A stretch of DNA of 64,000 nucleotides from Paraburkholderia aspalathi (GCF_900116445.1 NZ_FPBH01000022.1:1-64000), one strand, 5' to 3'; numbered from the stretch's first letter, positions 44,646-53,765 are shown. The notes: generated from the letters alone by a model not told the origin. Translations and numbers: made by a program.

Positions 44646-46118
44646 ATGTCACTCGCATTGACCCGCAAAGAACTGATTCGCCCGCAGAACCTGATCGACG
44701 GCAAGTGGACCGACGCCGCAGACTCGGCGCGCTTTCCCGTCACCAACCCGGCCACCGGCGAATTGATCGTCGAAGTCGCGAACAGCGGTGCAGCGGACGC
44801 CCGCGCAGCCACTGACGCCGCGGCCCGCGCGTTCCCCGCGTGGCGCGACAAGCTGCCGCGCGAACGCGCGGAGATTCTGCGTCGCTGGCATGCGCTGATC
44901 GTCGCCAATACCGAAGACCTCGCCAAGCTGATGTCGACGGAACAAGGCAAGCCGCTCGCGGAAAGCCGCGGCGAAGTCGCCTACGGCGCCTCGTACGTCG
45001 CGTGGTTCGCCGACGAGGCGACTCGCATCTACGGCGATCTGATCCCGCAGCAACAGCGCGGCAAACGCATGAGCGCGGTGAAGGAACCGGTCGGCGTGGT
45101 CGCGGCGATCACGCCGTGGAATTTCCCGCTGGCGATGATTGCGCGCAAGATCGCGCCCGCGCTCGCAGCCGGATGCACGGTCGTGGCCAAGCCCGCCGAA
45201 GATACGCCGCTCACGGCACTCGCGCTGGCGGCGCTCGCCCAGGAAGCGGGCTTGCCGGACGGCGTGCTGAACATGCTGTCGGCTTCGCGTGACCAGGGCA
45301 TTGCGGCGGTCGCTGACTGGCTCGCCGACGGACGCGTACGCAAGATCACGTTCACGGGCTCGACGCCGGTCGGCAAGCATCTCGCCCGCGAATCGGCTGG
45401 CACGCTGAAGAAACTGTCGCTGGAATTGGGCGGCAATGCGCCATTCATCGTATTCGACGACGCCGATCTCGATGCTGCGGTCACCGGCCTGATGGCCTCC
45501 AAGTTCCGCAACGGCGGTCAGACTTGCGTGTGCCCGAACCGGGTTTATGTGCAATCGGGTGTCTACGCACGTTTCGCCGATCTGCTCGCGAAACGGGTCG
45601 CCGCGCTGAAGGTTGCGCCCGCAACCGATCCGGACGCGCAAATCGGCCCGATGATCAACGAACGCGCAATCGACAAGATTGCCCGGCACGTGGAAGATGC
45701 CGTCAAACACGGCGCAAAAGTGCTGACAGGCGGCAAGCGCCTGACCGAACTCGGCCCGAACTACTATGCGCCGACCGTGCTGACCGATGCACGGGACGAC
45801 ATGATCGTCTGTTGCGAAGAAACCTTTGGGCCGGTGGCGCCGCTGTTCCGCTTCGATGACGAAGCCGAAGCGATCCGCCTTTCCAATGACACGCCGTTCG
45901 GCCTCGCCGCCTACTTCTACACGCAGGACGTGCGACGTATCAATCGCGTCGCAGCCCAGCTCGAAGCGGGCGTGATCGGCATCAACGAAGGCGCTGTGTC
46001 GAGCGAAGCGGCGCCGTTTGGCGGGGTGAAAGAATCGGGCTACGGCCGCGAAGGGTCGAAGTACGGACTCGACGATTACATGTCGATCAAGTACCTGTGC
46101 CAGGGCGGATTGGATTAA
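44646..46118 (+). CDS. gabD: Succinate-semialdehyde dehydrogenase
   Basis: 490-residue aldehyde dehydrogenase with the GabD-typical start (LIRPQNLIDGKWTDA), PWNFPLAMIARKIAPALAAGC, the catalytic Glu in LELGGNAPFIVFDDADLD and the catalytic Cys in GGQTCVCPNR. It oxidises succinate semialdehyde to succinate, the last step of GABA and putrescine breakdown. No gabT is adjacent. The shared Lrp-like site ties it to the aminotransferase at 17317. Confidence 0.92.
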   Translation: MSLALTRKELIRPQNLIDGKWTDAADSARFPVTNPATGELIVEVANSGAADARAATDAAARAFPAWRDKLPRERAEILRRWHALIVANTEDLAKLMSTEQGKPLAESRGEVAYGASYVAWFADEATRIYGDLIPQQQRGKRMSAVKEPVGVVAAITPWNFPLAMIARKIAPALAAGCTVVAKPAEDTPLTALALAALAQEAGLPDGVLNMLSASRDQGIAAVADWLADGRVRKITFTGSTPVGKHLARESAGTLKKLSLELGGNAPFIVFDDADLDAAVTGLMASKFRNGGQTCVCPNRVYVQSGVYARFADLLAKRVAALKVAPATDPDAQIGPMINERAIDKIARHVEDAVKHGAKVLTGGKRLTELGPNYYAPTVLTDARDDMIVCCEETFGPVAPLFRFDDEAEAIRLSNDTPFGLAAYFYTQDVRRINRVAAQLEAGVIGINEGAVSSEAAPFGGVKESGYGREGSKYGLDDYMSIKYLCQGGLD

Positions 46119-46223
46119 GGAAGGAGCCGCCGCGGCGCCAGAACCTCCCCCAGCGCACCAGCATTGCACCGTCCACCGCATAACCCGTTATCCTCTTCCT
46201 ACTGAAGATCAGGAAACACGGAT

Positions 46224-47123
46224 ATGAATCTTAGGGCGTTGCAGTGCTTCGTGATTCTGGCGGAGGAGCTCAATTTCAGCCGCGCCGCCGAGCGCTTGCA
46301 CATCGCGCAACCCGCGCTCAGTCAGCAGATCCGTTCGCTTGAAGAGCGGCTCGGCACGCAGTTGGTCGATCGGGCAAGACGCCCGCTGAGTCTGACCGAA
46401 GCCGGCCACTACCTCTGCACGGAGGCGCGTCAGATACTCGGTTCGCTGGAACAGGTGTCGCTTACAGCGCAAGAAATCGGCGTCGGCCGGCGCGGCTGGC
46501 TTAGCATCGGCTTCACGCGCTCGGCGATGTACAGCATCCTGCCGCCCGCGCTCAAGGCGTTTCACAACGCGTTCCCGCAGGTTGAACTCAAGCTCTTCGA
46601 ATTGCTCACTGAGGAGCAAACCGATGCGTTGCGCGACATGCGCATTCACATCGGCATCGGGCGGCAGCCGCTCGCGATTGAAGGCTGCACGTCCTATCCC
46701 TTGCTGCGCGAGCGCGTCATGGTCGCGCTCGAACCGGGTCATCCGCTGGCCGCACACAAGACCGTGCGAATTGCCGAGCTCGCCGATACGCCCTTGATTC
46801 TGTATCCGAAGCACCAGAACGCACAGTTCAAACGCTCGGTGCAAACGCTCTATCGCGATGCGGGCGTAACCCCGGTCGTCGCTCACCAGGCCTATGAAAT
46901 TCAGACCGCGATTGCACTCGTAGCAGCGGGCCTGGGCGTAACATTTATCGGCGAATCGGTTGCGCGCCATGGACGTACGGACGTCGTGTACCGCCACCTC
47001 AGCGGTCCCGGTTCATCATACCGATCGACGCTCGCAGCCACCTTTCGCACGGACGACGCCTCACCGCATCTACGCGCCTTCCTCGCCTGTCTCCCCGCGC
47101 CGCTTGCTGACGCCACACTATAA
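46224..47123 (+). CDS. LysR-family regulator (BenM/CatM-like group)
   Basis: 299 residues. The N-terminus LRALQCFVILAEELNFSRAA is the classic CatM/CbnR-type helix-turn-helix, followed by an effector domain. It lies between gabD and a transporter-ligJ-ligK operon in the same direction and is the natural candidate to regulate the latter. It could act through two distant inverted copies of an 11-bp sequence in the 253-bp region that follows. Confidence 0.9.
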   Translation: MNLRALQCFVILAEELNFSRAAERLHIAQPALSQQIRSLEERLGTQLVDRARRPLSLTEAGHYLCTEARQILGSLEQVSLTAQEIGVGRRGWLSIGFTRSAMYSILPPALKAFHNAFPQVELKLFELLTEEQTDALRDMRIHIGIGRQPLAIEGCTSYPLLRERVMVALEPGHPLAAHKTVRIAELADTPLILYPKHQNAQFKRSVQTLYRDAGVTPVVAHQAYEIQTAIALVAAGLGVTFIGESVARHGRTDVVYRHLSGPGSSYRSTLAATFRTDDASPHLRAFLACLPAPLADATL

Positions 47124-47171
47124 GTAAAAACCTATACAAGCATAAGCAAGCGGTCTTGGACTCTCCGTCCG

Positions 47172-47335
47172 GGCGTTCTTATCATGGGCCTCATGCTTCA
47201 GCCGCTGTCCGTTCATGAGCGCATCAGCATCAGCGCCTGCAGGCACGAACGGTAACCCCTGAAGCCCGGCCGTCAAATACGCGGCCATCGGGACACTGCC
47301 GGCGTTCGATCCGGCAGGCCGACCATAAGAACGCC
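47172..47335. promoter_or_regulatory. Pair of inverted 11-bp sequences before the MFS-ligJK operon
   Basis: GGCGTTCTTAT at 47172-47182 and its reverse complement ATAAGAACGCC at 47325-47335 are 142 bp apart in the otherwise empty leader region. They may be two binding sites of the upstream LysR protein or a foldback. No T-run is near either arm. Confidence 0.4.
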
Positions 47336-47376
47336 GCCACGGCTCATGAAGCCGTCGCAGCAAGGTAGGAGACAGC

Positions 47377-48699
47377 ATGACCTCATTCGACGAAGCCACC
47401 ACCATGCGCAAAGTGTACGGGCGATTAATGCCCCTGCTCTTTGCGATGATGTTCTTCAACTATCTGGACCGGATCAATATCGGATTCGCCGCGCTGGACA
47501 TGAACAAGCAGTTGGGCTTCAGTCCAGCGGTGTTCGGTTTCGCCGGCAGCATCTTCTTCGTCGGCTACATGTTGCTGGAAGTGCCGAGCAACCTGTTGCT
47601 GCATCGGGTCGGTGCACGCCGCTGGATCGCGCGCATTCTGCTGACGTGGGGCGCGGTTGCGGCAGCCACCGCCTTCGTCTTCAACGACTCGAGCTTCTAT
47701 GTGCTGCGCTTTCTGCTGGGCGTGATGGAAGCGGGCTTTTTGCCGGGCGTGGCGGTTTATCTGACGAAATGGTTTCCGGTGCGCTACCGGGCACGCGCGG
47801 TGGGTGGCTACATCATCGCGGGTTCGTTTTCGGCGGTGCTTGGCGGTCCGATCTCCACGACGTTGATGACCTACGCGAACGGCATTCTCGGTTTGCAGGG
47901 ATGGCAATGGATGTTCATCCTCGAAGGCATCCCGGCGATGGCGCTCGGTCTGCTGACGCTGCGCATCATGACCGAACGTCCGGCCGACGCCAAATGGCTC
48001 TCCGATGACGAAAAGCGTTGGCTGGAATCGACGCTCGCAGCCGAACGCGAAGCCGTTGGTGGCACCAAACATTTTCCGCTGCTGCGCGTGGCGAGCGACA
48101 TCCGCGTATGGAGTCTCGCGTGTCTGTTCGGTTGCGCGCTGGTCGGCATTTATGGCCTGTTCCTATGGCTGCCGCAGATCGTTAAAAGCCTCGGCCATCT
48201 GAGCAATATCGAGGTCGGCTTTCTGTCCGCCGCGCCGCCGCTGCTTGGCGTGTTGGGCACGTTCCTGATCAGCCGCAGTTCCGATCGCACGGGGGACCGC
48301 AAGAAGCACCTCGCCTTCGTGTACGGCATGAGCGCATTGGCGATTGCCGGCAGTGCGTATGCGCCAAACCCTGTGATCGCCTACGCGCTGCTGTGCCTGA
48401 CCGGTTTGTTCATCTATGCGGGTAACCCACTGTTCTGGAGCCTCGCGTCGTCGTTCAGAACGGGCGCGGCGGGCGCCGCGACGATTGCGCTGATCAACAC
48501 CATCGCGCAGTTCGGCGGCCTGGTCGGCCCCTGGAGCATCGGGCTGGTCCGCAACGCCACCGGCAATTTCAAGCTGGCCTTGCTGACGATCGCAGCGTTT
48601 CTGGTGGTCGCGACAATCATCGCACTCGTGATGCGCGTCACGCCGTCTGAAGATGAAGCCGCCTCGCTCGCGACCGGCGACCCTGCCCCGCGCACCTGA
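47377..48699 (+). CDS. MFS transporter, anion:cation symporter (ACS) type
   Basis: 440 residues, 12 predicted helices. It starts RLMPLLFAMMFFNYLDRINI, the ACS-family signature. Members carry tartrate, phthalate, galactarate and aromatic acids. It is the first gene before ligJ and ligK, so it probably imports their aromatic or dicarboxylic precursor such as gallate or 4-oxalomesaconate-type acids. The substrate is not readable from sequence. Confidence 0.9.
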   Translation: MTSFDEATTMRKVYGRLMPLLFAMMFFNYLDRINIGFAALDMNKQLGFSPAVFGFAGSIFFVGYMLLEVPSNLLLHRVGARRWIARILLTWGAVAAATAFVFNDSSFYVLRFLLGVMEAGFLPGVAVYLTKWFPVRYRARAVGGYIIAGSFSAVLGGPISTTLMTYANGILGLQGWQWMFILEGIPAMALGLLTLRIMTERPADAKWLSDDEKRWLESTLAAEREAVGGTKHFPLLRVASDIRVWSLACLFGCALVGIYGLFLWLPQIVKSLGHLSNIEVGFLSAAPPLLGVLGTFLISRSSDRTGDRKKHLAFVYGMSALAIAGSAYAPNPVIAYALLCLTGLFIYAGNPLFWSLASSFRTGAAGAATIALINTIAQFGGLVGPWSIGLVRNATGNFKLALLTIAAFLVVATIIALVMRVTPSEDEAASLATGDPAPRT

Positions 48700-48787
48700 G
48701 CGCCCTGACCAGTGAAACAGCGAACGTAGCGAACGCACAGCGCAGGCAGACAAACATCCACAAAGACATCAACGGATTTTTCACACC

Positions 48788-49828
48788 ATGATCATCGATT
48801 GCCACGGTCACTACACCACCTCGCCGCCGCAGCACGAGGCCTGGCGCGCGCAGCAGATCGCCGCGCTGAAAAACGGCGGCTCGCCGCCGCCACGGCCCCT
48901 CATTACCGATGACGAAATTCGCGAGAGCATCGAAACCGGCCAGATTCGCATCCAGCGCGAACGCGGCACCGACCTCACGATCTTTTCGCCACGCGCCGCC
49001 GGCATGGGACACCACCTCGCCACGGCCGAAGCCAATGCAGTCTGGTCGAGCGAATCCAACGATCTCATCCATCGCGTAGTGTCGCTGTTTCCGCGCAACT
49101 TCGTCGGCGTGTGCCAGTTGCCGCAAGCGCCGGGCGTGGCGCCGGCCAATTGCATCGCCGAACTGCGGCGTTGCGTGGAAGAGCTGGGGTTCATCGGCTG
49201 CAATCTGAATCCGGACCCGTCCGGCGGACATTGGTCGGGGCTGCCGATTACGGACCGCTCGTGGTATCCGCTCTATGAAGCGATGGTGGACCTCGACGTG
49301 CCGGCAATGATTCACGTGTCCTCGTCGTGCAATCCGAATTTTCATGCGACGGGCGCGCATTACATCAACGGCGACACGTCGGCGTTCATGCAGTTGCTGC
49401 AGGGCGATCTGTTCGCCGACTTCCCGACCTTGCGCTTCATCATTCCGCACGGCGGCGGCGCGGTGCCCTATCACTGGGGCCGTTATCGCGGGCTCGCGCA
49501 GGACATGAAGCGGCCGCTGCTCAGCGAGTATCTGATGAAGAACGTGTTCTTCGATACCTGCGTGTATCACCAGCCCGGCGCCGAACTGCTCGCCAAAGTC
49601 ATTCCGGTCGAGAACATCCTGTTCGCCTCGGAAACCATCGGCGCGGTTCAGGGTATCGATCCGGAAACCGGCCACTACTACGACGACACGCGGCGCTATA
49701 TCGACGCCATCGAATGGCTCAGCGCCGCGGACCGTCAGCACATCTATGAAGACAACGCCCGCGCGGTGTACCCGCGGCTGTCCCATCAACTCGAGAAGCA
49801 ATTCGCCACGCAAGGGGCAACGATATGA
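48788..49828 (+). CDS. ligJ: 4-oxalomesaconate hydratase (LigJ-like)
   Basis: 346-residue amidohydrolase-fold lyase. It has the metal motif in IIDCHGHYTT, a further His in AMIHVSSSCNPNFH, and IPHGGGAVPYHWGRY, all typical of LigJ. It hydrates 4-oxalomesaconate to 4-carboxy-4-hydroxy-2-oxoadipate in the protocatechuate 4,5-cleavage and gallate pathways. It overlaps ligK by 4 bp. The ring-cleaving dioxygenase is not in this window. Confidence 0.9.
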   Translation: MIIDCHGHYTTSPPQHEAWRAQQIAALKNGGSPPPRPLITDDEIRESIETGQIRIQRERGTDLTIFSPRAAGMGHHLATAEANAVWSSESNDLIHRVVSLFPRNFVGVCQLPQAPGVAPANCIAELRRCVEELGFIGCNLNPDPSGGHWSGLPITDRSWYPLYEAMVDLDVPAMIHVSSSCNPNFHATGAHYINGDTSAFMQLLQGDLFADFPTLRFIIPHGGGAVPYHWGRYRGLAQDMKRPLLSEYLMKNVFFDTCVYHQPGAELLAKVIPVENILFASETIGAVQGIDPETGHYYDDTRRYIDAIEWLSAADRQHIYEDNARAVYPRLSHQLEKQFATQGATI

Positions 49829-50505
49829 CTGTCACTACGAATCCCATCGGCTGGCGCGAACACGAATCCGCGCCTCAGGCCAACCCGGCAACGCTCGACG
49901 CATTGCGTGAACTGGCGGTTTCTCTTCTCAGCGACAACATGGCGCGCGCGAGCGGCATGGTCGGCTTGCGGCCGTATCATCAGCCCAAACCGATGGCCGG
50001 CACCGCGGTTACGGTCCACACCCGCCCCGGCGACAACCTCGCGATCCATCGCGCGTTCGACTTTTGCCGGCCGGGCGATGTGCTCGTAATCGACGGCGCC
50101 GGCGAACTGACGCAAGCGCTGATGGGCGAGATCATGGCCAGCTTCGCGGAGAGTCTGGGCGTGCAGGGCCTCGTGATCGACGGTGCGATCCGCGATGTCG
50201 GCGCGCTACGTCAGCGCGATTTTCCGGTGTACGCGCGCGGCGTGACGCATCGTGGGCCTTACAAGAACGGTCCTGGCGAGATCAACGTGCCGGTCACGGT
50301 CGGCGGGATGGTGGTTCATCCTGGGGACATCATCGTCGGCGATGAAGACGGCTTGCTCGCGATCTCGCCGGCTGACGTGGAAGCGGTGATCGAAGGCGCA
50401 CGGCGGCAGAATGCGAAAGAAACGGCGGCGTTGAAGTCGATCGCCAATGGCAGTTTCGACCGTTCCTGGGTCGTACCGCATCGCGATCGGATGATGAACG
50501 GCTGA
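49825..50505 (+). CDS. ligK: 4-carboxy-4-hydroxy-2-oxoadipate aldolase (LigK, RraA-like fold)
   Basis: 226 residues with an RraA/MenG-like fold. The key stretch is VIDGAIRDVGALRQRDFPVYARG, including the Arg-Asp pair of HMG/CHA aldolases. It splits 4-carboxy-4-hydroxy-2-oxoadipate into pyruvate and oxaloacetate, directly after LigJ. The ATG overlaps the ligJ stop. It is the operon end, with a strong hairpin 36 bp downstream. Confidence 0.9.
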   Translation: MTVTTNPIGWREHESAPQANPATLDALRELAVSLLSDNMARASGMVGLRPYHQPKPMAGTAVTVHTRPGDNLAIHRAFDFCRPGDVLVIDGAGELTQALMGEIMASFAESLGVQGLVIDGAIRDVGALRQRDFPVYARGVTHRGPYKNGPGEINVPVTVGGMVVHPGDIIVGDEDGLLAISPADVEAVIEGARRQNAKETAALKSIANGSFDRSWVVPHRDRMMNG

Positions 50506-50540
50506 CTTCACGCACGACGTCAGAGCGTGCATGATGCTGA

Positions 50541-50578
50541 CTGGTTCCCGCCGCGTAGCTTGGGTCGCGGCGAACCAG
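50541..50578 (+). terminator. Long hairpin after ligK
   Basis: CTGGTTC pairs with GAACCAG and GCCGCG with CGCGGC, giving 13 bp of stem with a 2-nt bulge and a 10-nt loop. No T-run follows, so it may be a Rho-assisted terminator or an RNA-stabilising end. Confidence 0.55.
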
Positions 50579-50615
50579 CTAACATCGTCCCAACCCTGCT
50601 GGAATCATGTGCCTC

Positions 50616-51014
50616 ATGGCGGAATATCTGAACGCTGCAATGCTCCTTGAACTCGCGCAACGTGCGGAAGAGCGCACTGCCGCGCCTTGTATGTGTACAA
50701 AAACGCCGCTTGACGGTTGGCACTCGCAGCCTCTCTCTCTCGACGAAACGCAGTTCAAGGAAATCGGCACGCTTGCACCGGAGGACGATCCGGAACCGAC
50801 GTTCAGCGAATACCTACCGGGCAAAACGACCTACTGGTCGGCCGACGCCCCCATCGCACCACGTTACTTCCCGTACAACCGCTGTGCCGTCTGGCAGTGC
50901 GCGTTGTGCGACCGTCTTTATCTGCGGTACACGGAAGGGGGTGGCTACTTCGTCGATCGCAGGATTCGCGCTGTACAGTCGGCGCTGATCGAGGACGTTC
51001 CGCTTCCCGAGTAA
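50616..51014 (+). CDS. Hypothetical protein with C-x2-C motifs
   Basis: 132 residues beginning MAEYLNAAMLLELAQRAEER. Cysteines occur in PCMCTKTP and WQCALCDRLY, which could bind one metal. Tyr/Trp-rich middle (TTYWSADAPIAPRYFPYN). No family recognised, but the composition is that of a real folded protein. An ATG three codons upstream (50607) is an alternative start. It is convergent with the AraC gene at 51038. Confidence 0.65.
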   Translation: MAEYLNAAMLLELAQRAEERTAAPCMCTKTPLDGWHSQPLSLDETQFKEIGTLAPEDDPEPTFSEYLPGKTTYWSADAPIAPRYFPYNRCAVWQCALCDRLYLRYTEGGGYFVDRRIRAVQSALIEDVPLPE

Positions 51015-51037
51015 CGTTAGAGGTGCAACGCGCGGAC

Positions 51038-51892
51038 TTAATGCCCAGGCTTCAGCGCCGCATACGTTCCCGGTGTGATCCCATAGGCCCGCTTGAAAAG
51101 CCGGTTGAGATGGCTTTGATCGTAAAAGCCGACGGCCGCGGCAGCGCTCGCCGCGCTATGCCCCGCCGCAAGCATGCGTTTGGCTGCAAGTAGCCGCACC
51201 TGCGTCGCGTAGGCGTGCGGCGGCAGTCCAAACTCTTTACAGAAGGCACGCGTGAGGTAATAGCGGCTCAGCCCCACCAGTTCCGCCAGCTCATCGACCG
51301 GAATATCGCGCGCATAGTTGGCGGCGACGTACTCACGCACCTGCGCCATCTTGTGGGCCTCCCGCCGTGCTTCGCCGAGCTCGTGCCGCGATTGCCCGTA
51401 GCGCCCGACCAGCATTCCCATCGCCGCCCACCAATTCGCCTGCCGCTCCATCAGCGAGACCGAGCCGTGCTGGTCGAGACTCGCATGCGCTTTGACCAGC
51501 AGGCCGGCCAGATGCGCATCCTGATAGAGCCCCGGCGGGATCAGAAGCGGTTTGTCGGGACGCGAGTCGGGCGAAAACACAGCACCCAGCGCGCCCAGGC
51601 CATCCATGTCGAGATAAATGGCGCGGTAATTCCATTCGCGGCCTTCCCACACCTCGCCGCTGTGATATTCGCCCGGTCCGAACACGAGCACGCTGCCGGG
51701 TCCGGCGACTTCGCTGCCGGTGCGCGTATGACACTGCCCCGCACCGGACTGCGTCATGACAATGACGAGTTCGTCGTGCAGATGCCGGTCGAATTTGTGC
51801 TCGCCGTAGCGGGCACTCGCGAGACAGGCGCCGTCGAGCGCGCCGTCTCGCCAGCACACTACTTCCGGCTCGCTTTTATCCGATGTGTCCAT
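51038..51892 (-). CDS. AraC-family transcriptional regulator
   Basis: 284 residues. The N-terminal AraC-binding cupin (HDELVIVMTQSGAGQC) senses a small molecule, and the C-terminal double helix-turn-helix contains VGLSRYYLTRAFCKEFGLPP and VGFYDQSHLNRLFKRAYGI. It starts 23 bp after the alaX stop and is probably in one operon with it. ATG at 51890-51892; a longer frame upstream runs into alaX. The target is unknown. Confidence 0.88.
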   Translation of the reverse strand: MDTSDKSEPEVVCWRDGALDGACLASARYGEHKFDRHLHDELVIVMTQSGAGQCHTRTGSEVAGPGSVLVFGPGEYHSGEVWEGREWNYRAIYLDMDGLGALGAVFSPDSRPDKPLLIPPGLYQDAHLAGLLVKAHASLDQHGSVSLMERQANWWAAMGMLVGRYGQSRHELGEARREAHKMAQVREYVAANYARDIPVDELAELVGLSRYYLTRAFCKEFGLPPHAYATQVRLLAAKRMLAAGHSAASAAAAVGFYDQSHLNRLFKRAYGITPGTYAALKPGH

Positions 51893-51915
51893 AGCTCGGT
51901 CTCCCGGGATGCCCT

Positions 51916-52629
51916 TCAAACCAGCTCTATTCTGACCCGGCGATTGCGGCGCCCCTTGTTTTCTATCTTCACGATGCGGATCGGTTTCGATTGCGCCGTG
52001 TTGGTCAGATGCGTGCCGCCGCAAGCCTGCCGGTCCAGGTCGCCGATTTCGACGATCCGCACCGTGCCGTCGGAGGTGGGCGGCGGCGCCACTGAAAGAC
52101 TGCGGATCAGGCCCTGCGTCGATTTTGCCTCCGCTGCGCTGACGTAGTAGGTCCGAACGTCCATGGCGCTGCGGATCACCTCGTTGGCGGGCTCCTCGAG
52201 CAGGCGCAATGCGTCGTTATCCGCCTCGGGCAGATCGAAATCCATGCGGGCGGTGCCGTCGGCATTGATCTGCGCGCCGGTCACGAGTGCGCCGGCGAAG
52301 CGCTGATACACGAGGGCGTTGAGAATATGCGTGGCCGTATGAAGCTGGGCGACGGTGGAACGCCGGGCCGCGTCGACGGCCACGTGGACCTCGCCATTCA
52401 GTTCGAGCGGTTCGTCGAGCAGATGCCAGAGCATGCCGCCTTCCGGCGCGACGCCGGTAATGCGGACGGCACCGTGCGCGTGGGTCAGGGTTGCGGCGTC
52501 CGACACCTGGCCTCCGCCGCCCGGGTGCAAGGCCGTGCGGCCTAGCACGACGGCGCCGGGCCGCGAGGCGATCACGCTCGTTTCAAACTCGAGTAAGTCC
52601 GGCTGCTCATGGCAAAGATAATGCGCCAC
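51916..52629 (-). CDS. alaX: Alanyl-tRNA editing protein AlaX
   Basis: 237 residues. It matches the AlaRS editing domain: zinc ligands in TATHILNA and CGGTH, and the glycine-rich TALHPGGGGQ. It removes Ser or Gly from mischarged tRNA-Ala in trans. The length suits the AlaX-M group. It lies before an AraC gene, with no tRNA or synthetase nearby. Confidence 0.9.
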   Translation of the reverse strand: MAHYLCHEQPDLLEFETSVIASRPGAVVLGRTALHPGGGGQVSDAATLTHAHGAVRITGVAPEGGMLWHLLDEPLELNGEVHVAVDAARRSTVAQLHTATHILNALVYQRFAGALVTGAQINADGTARMDFDLPEADNDALRLLEEPANEVIRSAMDVRTYYVSAAEAKSTQGLIRSLSVAPPPTSDGTVRIVEIGDLDRQACGGTHLTNTAQSKPIRIVKIENKGRRNRRVRIELV

Positions 52630-52760
52630 CTTGAATTCCCCGCATGAAATGACTGATTACGCCTAGGATACTCAGTCTCATGGGAGGTCGTCTTGGTCAA
52701 AAATGCTCTCTGCGGTTAGGCCCGGACCATGGCCGCCCGTCTTTTGCGGATCAGGCGAAA

Positions 52761-52778
52761 GGCGGCCGGTAAGCCGCC
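52761..52778 (-). terminator. Terminator after HrpK-like gene
   Basis: On the minus strand GGCGGC-TTACCG-GCCGCC forms a 6-bp GC stem followed by TTTCG, 14 bp past the stop of the 52793-53623 gene. Confidence 0.6.
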
Positions 52779-52792
52779 ACGCGCTTGGGCGA

Positions 52793-53623
52793 TCAGACGG
52801 ACAGCGTCTGCTGAAGGTTCAGATTGGGCGAATTGAGCGCCAGATCCGTGTTCAGGTTGGGCAAATTGAACGAACCGTTGCCGGAAACCGTCTGGTCGAG
52901 GCCGCCTTGCGCGGCCCACTGGAAGTTGCTCACGCCAGAAACACCGTCCGCACCGGACACGTCGTGCGTCTCGATCTGCTTGTAGACGTCCGGGTTCTGC
53001 AGCATGTACGACGCTGCGGCGGACACGTCGGACGGTGTGCCGGCGGGCGGATTATTGGCGAGCTTGTAGAGCTGGTCCGGATCGAGCGACGAGATGCCGT
53101 TCTGGCTCATGTAGCTCGCCAGCGCGCCGGACGCGCTTTGCGCATCCATCATGGCGCCTTGGGTCGAGGTCGAATCCAGCGTATCGGTCGTGCTCGGCGA
53201 CGGCTCGCTATCGAGGCCACCCTGCGCCGCCCACTCGAAGTTGCCCACGCCGGAAATACCGTCAGCACCTGACACGTCGTGCGTCTCGATCTGCTTATAG
53301 ACGTCCGGATTTTGCAGCATGTACGACGCCGCGGCGGACACATCGGGCGGCGTGCCGGCAGGCGGATTGTTGGCCAGTTGATAAAGCTGATTCGGGTCGA
53401 GCGACTTGATGCCGTTCTGGTTCATGTAACTCGCGAGCGTGCCCGACGCGTTCTGCGCCATCGCGTTCTGTCCCACCGACGACGAACTTTGCTGCAACAC
53501 CTGGTTGATCATCGCATCGACTTGCTGCTCCAGCTGCTGGATGGACTGATCTTCTGAAGAGAACGACGAGTCGAGGCTGGGTGTGGCAAAACTGGAGACG
53601 GCGTCGTTGGCGATAGCGGTCAT
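52793..53623 (-). CDS. HrpK-like type III secretion-associated protein with two tandem repeats
   Basis: 276 residues, no cysteine, rich in Ser/Gln/Asn/Ala, no Sec signal. Residues 57-138 and 162-243 are two copies of an 82-residue unit, 72 of 82 identical, with ASYMLQNPDVYKQIETHDVSG the most conserved part. This stretch recalls the HrpK/HrpF-type translocator domain of plant-pathogen type III systems. The N-terminus (MTAIANDAVSSFATPSLDSS) fits a type III signal. The ATG at 53621-53623 has AGAGGA close upstream. A TTCG-N16-TTCG promoter precedes it and a terminator follows, so it is its own unit. Confidence 0.75.
   Translation of the reverse strand: MTAIANDAVSSFATPSLDSSFSSEDQSIQQLEQQVDAMINQVLQQSSSSVGQNAMAQNASGTLASYMNQNGIKSLDPNQLYQLANNPPAGTPPDVSAAASYMLQNPDVYKQIETHDVSGADGISGVGNFEWAAQGGLDSEPSPSTTDTLDSTSTQGAMMDAQSASGALASYMSQNGISSLDPDQLYKLANNPPAGTPSDVSAAASYMLQNPDVYKQIETHDVSGADGVSGVSNFQWAAQGGLDQTVSGNGSFNLPNLNTDLALNSPNLNLQQTLSV
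52895..53140 (-). repeat. Internal repeat copy 2 of HrpK-like gene
   Basis: Encodes residues 162-243. It is in register with the copy at 53210-53455 and shares long identical DNA stretches, so the duplication is fairly recent or homogenised. Confidence 0.85.
53210..53455 (-). repeat. Internal repeat copy 1 of HrpK-like gene
   Basis: Encodes residues 57-138, 88% identical at protein level to copy 2. The 69-bp spacer between the copies codes for a Ser/Thr/Asp-rich linker. Confidence 0.85.
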
Positions 53624-53704
53624 GGGATCCTCTGCAAGGGAAGATAGACCGCCATCGGTCATGCGGATGTGAAACGAAACACAGCGGCGGTCCGGGGTCG
53701 TCTA

Positions 53705-53765
53705 ATGCTAATTGGGCCAACTGAGCCGGTTTCGGCCCATGCGAAAAGCGGGCCGAAAATGCGAA
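53705..53765 (-). promoter_or_regulatory. hrpII/PIP-box promoter of HrpK-like gene
   Basis: On the minus strand TTCG-N16-TTCG occupies 53765-53742. Exactly 31 nt later TAGCAT (53710-53705) fits the YANNNT -10 of HrpB/HrpX-dependent promoters. The start near 53698 gives a 75-nt leader to the ATG at 53623. The box lies in the gap after the preceding periplasmic gene. Confidence 0.75.

Noticed and set aside
52895..53455. CRISPR-like or transposon repeat
   Set aside because: There are only two copies of 246 bp, both in frame inside one gene; it is a protein-domain duplication.
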